Shown in pieces: positions 1 to 4,298 of a stretch of 7,652 nt of DNA. Within the stretch, counting starts at the first letter, position 1; each line of letters opens with the position of its first letter. The notes below the pieces were generated by a model. That model was not told the origin of the DNA. It ran no database searches and worked only from the letters and a program-made list of their open reading frames with translations. The position numbers and the translations under genes were made by a program. The DNA is from Candidatus Moraniibacteriota bacterium (GTDB lineage Bacteria; Patescibacteriota; Minisyncoccia; Moranbacterales; GCA-2747515), in the NCBI GenBank assembly GCA_029933995.1, contig JAOZNB010000063.1, forward strand, positions 1 through 7,652, given 5' to 3'.

Positions 1-226
1 TTCTTTTATCAAAATCATCTTCTACTTCTTCACTTAAAATTGGGTAATTATATTTAGATAATTTTTCCATTAAATAATCATTTATTGCGATGTCAGCCTC
101 TGTTACAGGTGTTTTGTTTTGTTTTTGTTCTATAGTATATTTTTTATCATAAAACTGCATGGCAATATTACCTGCTTGAATTGCTATTTTTATTACATCT
201 TCAATTTTTATATCATGACTTTGCAT
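1..226 (-). CDS. cysQ: CysQ-like 3'(2'),5'-bisphosphate nucleotidase, N-terminal part (cut by window edge)
   Basis: The first 75 residues of an inositol-monophosphatase superfamily protein are visible; the rest lies beyond the left edge. Seen: an N-terminal helix of the type IxIAxQAGxxxMxFY (residues 12-26), then TPVTEAD (39-45), which is the PVTxAD substrate/lithium-sensitive motif of CysQ, and PILSEE (62-67), whose second Glu is the usual first metal ligand. Full-length family members are about 250 residues. CysQ hydrolyses 3'-phosphoadenosine 5'-phosphate (PAP), the by-product of PAPS use, to AMP in the cytoplasm. This fits the neighbouring PAPS-making kinase CysC upstream on the same strand. 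The ATG at 224-226 is chosen because it starts just before the first conserved helix. There is no clear Shine-Dalgarno. A GTG lies further upstream in frame, but inside a dispersed repeat. A general inositol-phosphatase role cannot be excluded from the N-terminus alone. Confidence 0.82.
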   Translation of the reverse strand, partial: MQSHDIKIEDVIKIAIQAGNIAMQFYDKKYTIEQKQNKTPVTEADIAINDYLMEKLSKYNYPILSEEVEDDFDKR

Positions 227-242
227 TATTTTTGATATTATT

Positions 243-288
243 GAGATTGCCACGTCACTCCACTATCGTTATATTCCTCGCAATGACG
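243..288 (-). repeat. Dispersed repeat, GTCATTGCGAGG...GCAATCTC type
   Basis: Read on the minus strand, this 46-bp segment begins CGTCATTGCGAGGA and ends GTGGCAATCTC. It has inverted ends (CGTCA/TGACG, ATTGC/GCAAT). Similar repeats with these termini are familiar, from memory, in the intergenic regions of many unrelated bacteria. It lies in the predicted 5' leader of cysQ, ending 16 bp before the ATG, so it would be transcribed and could fold as a hairpin. Its ends resemble those of the coding-embedded element at 2327-2411 and 6524-6608. Confidence 0.7.
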
Positions 289-319
289 TATTTATATGTG
301 TTTTTTCTTATGTAAATTT

Positions 320-348
320 ATTATAAATCTGTCTATCTGTCATTTCAA
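320..348 (-). promoter_or_regulatory. Predicted sigma70 promoter for cysQ
   Basis: On the minus strand there is a -35 TTGAAA (343-348), a 17-bp spacer and a perfect -10 TATAAT (320-325). Transcription would start near 313 and give a leader of roughly 87 nt that contains the repeat at 243-288. The -35 hexamer falls inside the left arm of the inverted repeat at 338-376. The 250-bp gap after cysC also argues for a separate promoter here. Inferred from sequence only. Confidence 0.6.
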
Positions 349-450
349 CTGTAGCGGAATGAGATAGAAAAATCTCTAAACTTATAGTTTCATCATGTTA
401 TTATAGTATTGAGATCTCTCGACTTCGTTATCACTACGCTCGAGATGACA
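338..450. repeat. Pair of inverted dispersed repeats (GTCATTTC/GTCATCTCGAG type)
   Basis: The left arm (338-376) starts TGTCATTTCAACTGTAG and ends AAATCTC. The right arm (411-450), read on the opposite strand, starts TGTCATCTCGAGCGTAG and ends GAGAGATCTC. The arms are imperfect copies of one another in opposite orientation, separated by 34 bp of AT-rich sequence, so the transcript could form a long imperfect hairpin. Repeats of the form GTCATTTCGA...GAGAAATCTC are widespread in bacterial intergenic DNA (general knowledge). The structure sits between cysC and cysQ and could reduce read-through, but it has no T-tract and is not called a terminator. Confidence 0.65.
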
Positions 451-476
451 CCAATATAATGATTTTGAGAGATTTA

Positions 477-995
477 TTATTTTTCTATGTAATTTATAAT
501 CTTTTGTACACTTTCTTCTACGGTTTCATTTTTTGTATTTACAGTTACTTCTGGATCACATGGCTCTTCAAATGGATCCTGCACACCTGTAAAGTCTTTT
601 ATTTCACCTTTTTCTGCTCTTGCATACATTCCCTTTACATCACGCTCAATACATTTTTCTTTTTCACATTTTACATATACTTCTACAAAATCTTCTTGTA
701 ATGCACGTGCAAAATTACGCATTGTTTGATATGGTGACACAAATGCTGACACAACATTAATACCATGACCTGAGAGCATCTGAGCTAAATATGCCATCCT
801 CTTTATGTTTATATCACGATCTTTTTTGCTAAAACCCAAATCCTCACTAATAGTTTTACGTACTACATCACCATCCAATCTTTGAATTGGCAAATCTCTA
901 TTTTGAAAATATTTTTCAATTTCTTTTGATAGTGTTGTTTTACCGCTACAGGGTAATCCTGTAAACCATATCACTATTCCTTTTTTGTTATTCAT
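477..995 (-). CDS. cysC: Adenylylsulfate (APS) kinase CysC
   Basis: A 172-residue protein matching the whole length of bacterial APS kinases. It phosphorylates adenosine 5'-phosphosulfate with ATP to give PAPS in the cytoplasm. Seen: P-loop GLPCSGKT (13-20), LDGDxxR (40-46), the APS-binding stretch LGFSKKDRDINIKR (53-66), SPYQTMR (about 87-93), the RDVKGMY segment, and the family-typical FTGVQDPFEEP lid region followed by DPEVTVNT. All key residues look intact. It follows the exporter ATPase by 49 bp on the same strand, so it is probably co-transcribed with the ABC exporter. cysQ, which removes the PAP by-product, lies downstream. No ATP sulfurylase (CysD/N or Sat) or sulfotransferase is in the window, so the donor supply and the acceptor are unknown. 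The ATG at 993-995 gives the usual short lead before the P-loop strand. The Shine-Dalgarno is weak or absent. Confidence 0.95.
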   Translation of the reverse strand: MNNKKGIVIWFTGLPCSGKTTLSKEIEKYFQNRDLPIQRLDGDVVRKTISEDLGFSKKDRDINIKRMAYLAQMLSGHGINVVSAFVSPYQTMRNFARALQEDFVEVYVKCEKEKCIERDVKGMYARAEKGEIKDFTGVQDPFEEPCDPEVTVNTKNETVEESVQKIINYIEK

Positions 996-1011
996 AATAT
1001 TATTTTATTTT

Positions 1012-1038
1012 CTAGATTCCTATATACACAGGAATAAC
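1012..1038. repeat. Short hairpin repeat between ATPase gene and cysC
   Basis: ATTCCT (1016-1021) and AGGAAT (1030-1035) form a 6-bp stem with an 8-nt loop. On the minus strand the segment reads GTTATTCCTGTG...AGGAATCTAG, a degenerate form of the common GTCATTCC...GGAATCTAG intergenic repeat. There is no T-run after the stem in the direction of transcription, so it is not called as a terminator; read-through into cysC is expected. Confidence 0.5.
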
Positions 1039-1044
1039 AACTAA

Positions 1045-2562
1045 TTATTTTCTATTCCACTCATGTTCTATACGCATTATTCCACCACCTGCCCCAACCT
1101 GTCTCACTACCCTAACAATTTTATTATTTTTTTCTTTTGTACAAAACATTTCAACGACTCCCTGTCCTTTTTTATACAAAAAGGCTTTAAAATAAATTTC
1201 TCCCTGATTAAACATTACATCTTTAAATTTAATTTCAAAAATATTTTTTCCAACTTGCCAACTACAATTAAATTTACTTGCAAATGTGTTATTATCACAA
1301 ACCATTTGATCTGTATTATTATCAAATACTTGTATTGAGACATTTAAATTACTAGCTATTTTGTTTATATTTACTACAATTTGAACAAAAAAATCATCGC
1401 CGTATTTAATTTGCACTAATTCATTATTATTCACATCAGATAATTTAACCTCTGTAATATTTACAGCTTTTTTTACCTCTTTTTTGCTTTCTTCTATTTG
1501 TTTATTTTGTTCTTTTTGTTCTTTTTCTAGTTTTTCTTTTTTTTCTAATTCTTTACGTTTATCTTCTAGTACATTTCTGTATATATATTTATCACATACC
1601 TCATCTACATCTCCTGAATCCAATATTTTTCCACTATCAAGCAATAATGCTCTATCACAATATTCCCGTACCGTGTCCATACTATGTGTTACTAGTATCA
1701 CAGTCTTTCCTTGATTTTTATAACCCTTAAATACATCTAAACATTTTTCTGTAAACCTACTATCTCCCACTGCCAATACTTCATCCATGAGAAGAATTCC
1801 ACGATCTGCATGAATCGATACACTAAAAGCAAGTCGCGCTCTCATACCACTTGAATAATTTTTCAATTGTTCATCAATAAACCTTTCCAACTCTGCAAAT
1901 TCTACCATTCTATCAAACTTTTCATCTATTTGTTCTTTGGTGAGCCCTAATACTGTTGCATTAAGATAAACATTATCCCTTCCTGATAACTCTGGATTAA
2001 ACCCAATCCCAAGCTCTAAAAACGGTGCTATCATACCATTTACTTCTACATTCCCCTCCGATGGTACATATACTCCAGCTAGAATTTTGAGAAGTGTTGA
2101 TTTACCTGCTCCATTGTGTCCTATTATTCCCAAAAATTCTCCCTTTTTTACTTCAAATGATATATTATCTAATGCATTAAATTTTTCATAAGTTCTTTTT
2201 TTGTATATGTTTACAAATATACTTCGCATTGAGTCTATTTTTGCATGTGGAATTTTGAAAGTTTTTGAAACATTTGTTACTTTTACAGCATACGGCTCCG
2301 TATGGTACTGTGTTGCTATGTTATTCTCTGTCTGAGATTGCTTCGTCGTACCTCCTCCACCCAGGTGGTCCCTCTCTTGAACAGAGTTCAATTCACCTTG
2401 ACGCAAAGACACTTCCTTGGTATCTGACCATCCCTCAACCCACTCTTTCAAAGACGTATTTTTTAAATCTGTATCACTCTCTGTAGAGACGCGATTAATC
2501 GCATCTCTACTTTTGATAGAATGTTCTTTTTTATTTGATTGTTGGTTATTTTTTTCATTCAT
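1045..2562 (-). CDS. ABC exporter ATP-binding protein, Wzt/TagH type, with repeat-built N-terminal extension
   Basis: A 505-residue ATPase of a surface-polysaccharide (O-antigen, teichoic acid or capsule type) ABC exporter, acting on the cytoplasmic face with the permease encoded just upstream. The nucleotide-binding domain spans about 92-325: Walker A GHNGAGKST (148-156), the Wzt-family stretch FLELGIGFNPELSGRDN (181-197), signature YSSGM (236-240), Walker B ILLMDE (256-261) and switch His293. A Lys/Glu-rich coiled coil (about 333-366) links to a C-terminal beta domain (about 367-505) ending EHEW, as in Wzt carbohydrate-binding domains. Residues 1-90 are not part of the family fold. They carry three translated palindromic repeats (residues 18-27, 51-79 and 84-93). 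The ATG at 2560-2562 lies 2 bp after the permease stop and is the only in-frame Met before residue 112, so the extension is probably really translated. A substrate carrying a specific end-group is likely recognised by the C-terminal domain, but its identity is unknown. Confidence 0.93.
   Translation of the reverse strand: MNEKNNQQSNKKEHSIKSRDAINRVSTESDTDLKNTSLKEWVEGWSDTKEVSLRQGELNSVQERDHLGGGGTTKQSQTENNIATQYHTEPYAVKVTNVSKTFKIPHAKIDSMRSIFVNIYKKRTYEKFNALDNISFEVKKGEFLGIIGHNGAGKSTLLKILAGVYVPSEGNVEVNGMIAPFLELGIGFNPELSGRDNVYLNATVLGLTKEQIDEKFDRMVEFAELERFIDEQLKNYSSGMRARLAFSVSIHADRGILLMDEVLAVGDSRFTEKCLDVFKGYKNQGKTVILVTHSMDTVREYCDRALLLDSGKILDSGDVDEVCDKYIYRNVLEDKRKELEKKEKLEKEQKEQNKQIEESKKEVKKAVNITEVKLSDVNNNELVQIKYGDDFFVQIVVNINKIASNLNVSIQVFDNNTDQMVCDNNTFASKFNCSWQVGKNIFEIKFKDVMFNQGEIYFKAFLYKKGQGVVEMFCTKEKNNKIVRVVRQVGAGGGIMRIEHEWNRK
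2285..2311. repeat. Palindromic repeat inside ATPase coding sequence (CATACGG/CCGTATG)
   Basis: CATACGG and CCGTATG form a perfect 7-bp stem around a 2-nt loop. It is extended by ACAG/CTGT outside a 3-nt bulge. It encodes about residues 84-93 (TQYHTEPYAV), right at the start of the nucleotide-binding domain. Similar CATACGGCTCCGTATG palindromes are known to me from intergenic repeats. It is translated in frame here. Confidence 0.55.
2327..2411 (-). repeat. In-frame coding palindromic element, copy A
   Basis: This 85-bp element matches copy B at 6524-6608 at 80 of 85 positions. On the minus strand it starts TGTCTTTGCGTCAAGG and ends GACGAAGCAATCTCAGACAGA, with 5-bp inverted ends TGTCT/AGACA. 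It contains two internal hairpins, TTGAAC-TCT-GTTCAA and CCACC-TG-GGTGG. By my count 43 of its 85 bases are G or C, against an AT-rich host gene. It encodes residues 51-79 of the ATPase (VSLRQGELNSVQE...TTKQSQTE), upstream of the conserved domain. Confidence 0.9.
2483..2510. repeat. 28-bp near-perfect palindrome inside ATPase coding sequence
   Basis: GTAGAGACGCGATT is followed by AATCGCATCTCTAC; these are inverted arms with a single mismatched pair. The GTAGAGACGCGATTAATCGCGTCTCTAC type of palindrome is a well-known dispersed repeat, especially in cyanobacteria and other environmental genomes (from memory). Here it lies in frame and encodes residues 18-27 of the ATPase (SRDAINRVST), within the non-conserved N-terminal extension. 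Confidence 0.75.
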
Positions 2563-2564
2563 AT

Positions 2565-3368
2565 TTATACTTTTTCTGCTACATTTGTTATCAACTTTTT
2601 ATATACCCAAATACTAAAGACAAAAAATGCAATTATTACTCCTATAAATAATGCTGTCTGAATCAAGTCTGGATAATGATTATTAAACATTGATTCTTTA
2701 GTAAAATGAATGATAAAGGCTACAGGATTAAGTAATATCCATTTATGTGTCCATTCTGGCAACATCGTTAATGGATATAAGATTGGTAATGTATAAAACA
2801 TAATTCTAAGTGCAACTTGCCATATCATTGCTACATCACGAAGATACAAAAGTAATGGAGCTGCAATAAGAGAAAATGATAATATAAGTATATACAAAGC
2901 TATTGCAAACATAATAGAAAGTCCTATAGACATCATCGATGGCATAAATTGAAATCCTATAAAAAATGCGACAATAACTACGATATTCATCAAAAATACC
3001 ATTCCTGTATTTATTGTCGAAGCTAGGATAATTGACCACCTTGGTACATAAATTTTTGTTACCAATTGAGCCTTACTTTTAAGTGCGTTCATGCCAGCGT
3101 TAGTTCCTTCTGAAAAGAAAGTAAAAAGCATGAGTGCAACAAGGAGCTGTAAAGAATAATTCTCTATACCTCCACCACGAGCACCAGTACCAAATACACC
3201 TGAAAAAACAGCTGCGAGGACCAAAAAAAGGAGGAGTGGTTGCAATATAGCCCATACGTATCCAAGTGCAGATCCTTGATATCGAAGCTTAAAATCTGTT
3301 TTTGCAAGCATCCATATCAACTCCTTATAATTTTCATGTTCTTGTAACGCTTCTTTAATTATTTTCAT
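2565..3368 (-). CDS. ABC-2 type exporter permease (Wzm/TagG/KpsM type)
   Basis: A 267-residue integral membrane protein, the usual length for this family. It forms the inner-membrane channel of the polysaccharide exporter whose ATPase follows 2 bp downstream. Seen: a cytoplasmic N-terminal amphipathic stretch with the typical LAKTDFKLRYQGSALGYVWA sequence (21-40), then six predicted membrane segments near 38-58, 73-88, 112-140, 148-175, 183-201 and 236-256. The LLYLRDV loop before helix 5 and the PILYPL and LNPVAFII sequences after it match ABC-2 permeases of O-antigen and teichoic-acid export. It is the first gene of the minus-strand operon, with a good promoter about 40-65 bp upstream of the ATG. 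Polymer type cannot be told from the sequence. Confidence 0.95.
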   Translation of the reverse strand: MKIIKEALQEHENYKELIWMLAKTDFKLRYQGSALGYVWAILQPLLLFLVLAAVFSGVFGTGARGGGIENYSLQLLVALMLFTFFSEGTNAGMNALKSKAQLVTKIYVPRWSIILASTINTGMVFLMNIVVIVAFFIGFQFMPSMMSIGLSIMFAIALYILILSFSLIAAPLLLYLRDVAMIWQVALRIMFYTLPILYPLTMLPEWTHKWILLNPVAFIIHFTKESMFNNHYPDLIQTALFIGVIIAFFVFSIWVYKKLITNVAEKV

Positions 3369-3407
3369 TATTTCTATACTAAAAAGACCTTATTTCAAAA
3401 CATTTTT

Positions 3408-3435
3408 ATTATATCATATTAAATTATTGACGCAA
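3408..3435 (-). promoter_or_regulatory. Predicted sigma70 promoter for the exporter operon
   Basis: On the minus strand there is a -35 TTGCGT (3430-3435), a 16-bp spacer and a perfect -10 TATAAT (3408-3413) preceded by TGA, giving an extended -10. The start would fall near 3400, leaving a leader of about 32 nt before the permease ATG. The -35 and most of the spacer lie inside the palindrome at 3418-3444. Confidence 0.7.
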
Positions 3436-3444
3436 TAATTTAAT
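3418..3444. promoter_or_regulatory. Candidate operator: 12-bp-arm perfect inverted repeat between divergent promoters
   Basis: ATTAAATTATTG (3418-3429), centre ACG, CAATAATTTAAT (3433-3444): the arms are exact reverse complements. The site covers the spacer and -35 of the leftward promoter and ends 8 bp before the rightward -35. A dimeric regulator bound here would be expected to block the exporter operon and could also affect the secreted-protein gene. The AT-rich composition raises the chance of a random palindrome, but 12 perfect pairs is long. No regulator gene lies beside it. Confidence 0.5.
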
Positions 3445-3452
3445 TATTTTAC

Positions 3453-3481
3453 TTGACCTATACCTATTTATAACTTATACT
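3453..3481 (+). promoter_or_regulatory. Predicted sigma70 promoter for the fn3-like secreted protein
   Basis: -35 TTGACC (3453-3458), 17-bp spacer, -10 TATACT (3476-3481). The start would be near 3488, giving a leader of about 39 nt with a strong Shine-Dalgarno. It is divergent from the exporter promoter; the two -35 boxes are 17 bp apart. Confidence 0.65.
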
Positions 3482-3511
3482 TGACTGTAATCATAAAATT
3501 AAATACTACCT

Positions 3512-3518
3512 AAGGAGG
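3512..3518 (+). promoter_or_regulatory. Strong ribosome binding site AAGGAGG
   Basis: AAGGAGG lies 8 nt before the ATG at 3527 and fixes that start. It is the only consensus Shine-Dalgarno in the window; the minus-strand genes have weak or no such sites, so this gene probably has higher translation initiation than its neighbours. Confidence 0.85.
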
Positions 3519-3526
3519 TTATTCAA

Positions 3527-3922
3527 ATGAAATTCTTCATTACTATGATTATTTGTTTTTGTTCTTTTTTTCCGTCACTCTCACATGCCGTAGACGCAGA
3601 CTATTCATTTATACCTGTCAAAGGTGATAATGTAGTAGGATATCACATTTACTATGTAGAGGTTCTGTTAAATCCTGAGACAGCATCAACTATGATAGTG
3701 TCCAATGGAACAGTTGGTGATGATGGACGTGTACACTGCACTATTAGCAATCTCAAAGAAGGTAAAACATATTTATTTACAGTAGCAGCTATAGACACAA
3801 ATGCTGTTGAGGGTGCGATGTCATATGTACTTCAGTTTATAATAAATATGAACTCATTTCCCGGACCAATGCATTTAACAAAAGATGATGCATTTCAAGC
3901 TAGGATCAAACTTATAGACTAA
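3527..3922 (+). CDS. Small secreted protein with fibronectin type III-like domain
   Basis: A 131-residue protein. Residues 1-21 form a signal peptide: Lys2, a hydrophobic core (FFITMIICFCSFF), and a probable signal peptidase I site after SHA (19-21). Residues about 30-105 look like one fibronectin-III domain: VVGYHIYY (36-43, strand C type), then the VHCTISNLKEGKTYLFTVAAID run (69-90) with the typical tyrosine-corner L-x-x-G-x-x-Y pattern, and a last strand near 100-106. The remaining 25 residues are not recognised. The protein is predicted to be exported by Sec and to bind or decorate something at the cell surface. It is the only plus-strand gene, with its own promoter, a strong ribosome binding site and an intrinsic terminator, so it is a self-contained unit. 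No catalytic motif is seen. The function is unknown; the domain call rests on pattern only. Confidence 0.88.
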   Translation: MKFFITMIICFCSFFPSLSHAVDADYSFIPVKGDNVVGYHIYYVEVLLNPETASTMIVSNGTVGDDGRVHCTISNLKEGKTYLFTVAAIDTNAVEGAMSYVLQFIINMNSFPGPMHLTKDDAFQARIKLID

Positions 3923-3936
3923 ATCATGCTAAAATT

Positions 3937-3974
3937 GAGGCGATAAACAAAATTGTTTATCGCCTCTTGTTTTT
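3937..3974 (+). terminator. Intrinsic terminator of the fn3-like gene
   Basis: GAGGCGATAAACAA (3937-3950) and TTGTTTATCGCCTC (3953-3966) form a perfect 14-bp stem with a 2-nt formal loop, followed by TTGTTTTT. It begins 14 bp after the stop codon. On the opposite strand the stem is followed only by AATTTT, so leftward termination would be weaker. Confidence 0.92.
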
Positions 3975-3975
3975 A

Positions 3976-4080
3976 TTATCCTCAAAAACCACCAGTGTAG
4001 AAAGATGAGTGCGTTTAAAGCGTAGTAAATATATAATTTTTTTCTATAATATTAAAAAGTTTTTAAAATATGTAAGTATA
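3976..4080. other. Intergenic stretch without recognisable feature
   Basis: This AT-rich DNA between the terminator and the nested repeat has no convincing reading frame, no RNA gene and no clear promoter. A more GC-balanced patch near 3989-4025 might be another repeat, but no second copy is present in the window. Confidence 0.5.
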
Positions 4081-4169
4081 AGATTCCGGATAATGTTATT
4101 TCTATTTTGATGTTTCGGACAGGCACACAGGCACTGTCCCTACGAGAAATAAACATTTCTGGAATGACA
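4081..4169. repeat. Nested repeat: outer ATTCC...GGAAT arms enclosing a second palindromic repeat
   Basis: The outer left arm (4081-4102, AGATTCCGGATAATG...) and the outer right arm (4146-4169, which on the other strand reads TGTCATTCCAGAAATG...) are imperfect inverted copies. Between them lies a 31-bp unit (4115-4145) starting TCGGACAG and ending CTGTCCCTACGA, with a GGACAG/CTGTCC stem. Both units look like common dispersed intergenic repeats (GTCATTCC... and GTAGGGACAG... types). The arrangement suggests that one repeat inserted into another. Confidence 0.55.
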
Positions 4170-4220
4170 TCATTTTTTGCATTTTGGGTTGTGTATTTAT
4201 TTAATGTTTTTTAATAAGCT
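4168..4220 (-). pseudogene. Remnant of a glycosyltransferase C-terminal tail
   Basis: On the minus strand these bases translate as AY*KTLNKYTTQNAKND, which aligns with AYQKTMNKYTTQNAKND (residues 382-398) of the glycosyltransferase at 5974-7206. There is one stop in place of Gln and one Met-to-Leu change. At the DNA level, 4168-4219 matches 6012-6063 at about 46 of 52 positions. The remnant stops abruptly where the nested repeat begins (4169), which suggests that the former gene was cut or overwritten by repeat insertion. Upstream of the Ala-Tyr codons the similarity fades. Confidence 0.8.
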
Positions 4221-4298
4221 CTGATACAAATGCAAACTAAAAAACCAATAAAAAAAACCAATTGTAAGAAATAGATATTTAAGTTTTTTTGTATAACT

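Noticed and set aside
243..450. Cluster of short repeats as a CRISPR array
   Set aside because: The units differ from each other, are inverted and not direct, and show no regular spacers; no cas gene is near.
338..450. Inverted repeat pair as an insertion sequence or transposon ends
   Set aside because: Only 34 bp lie between the arms, no transposase frame exists, and no target duplication is evident.
1012..1038. Hairpin as terminator between the ATPase gene and cysC
   Set aside because: The stem is only 6 bp and no T-tract follows in the direction of transcription; it fits a degenerate dispersed repeat better.
2265..2486. Plus-strand open frame across the ATPase N-terminal extension
   Set aside because: It is open because the palindromic repeats are stop-poor on both strands. 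It has no ribosome binding site or known motif, and the minus-strand gene is clearly real.
3481..3508. Second possible promoter (TTGACT with AATACT or similar) upstream of the fn3-like gene
   Set aside because: Spacing is poor (15-16 bp to a weak -10), and the start would fall in the Shine-Dalgarno, leaving no proper leader.
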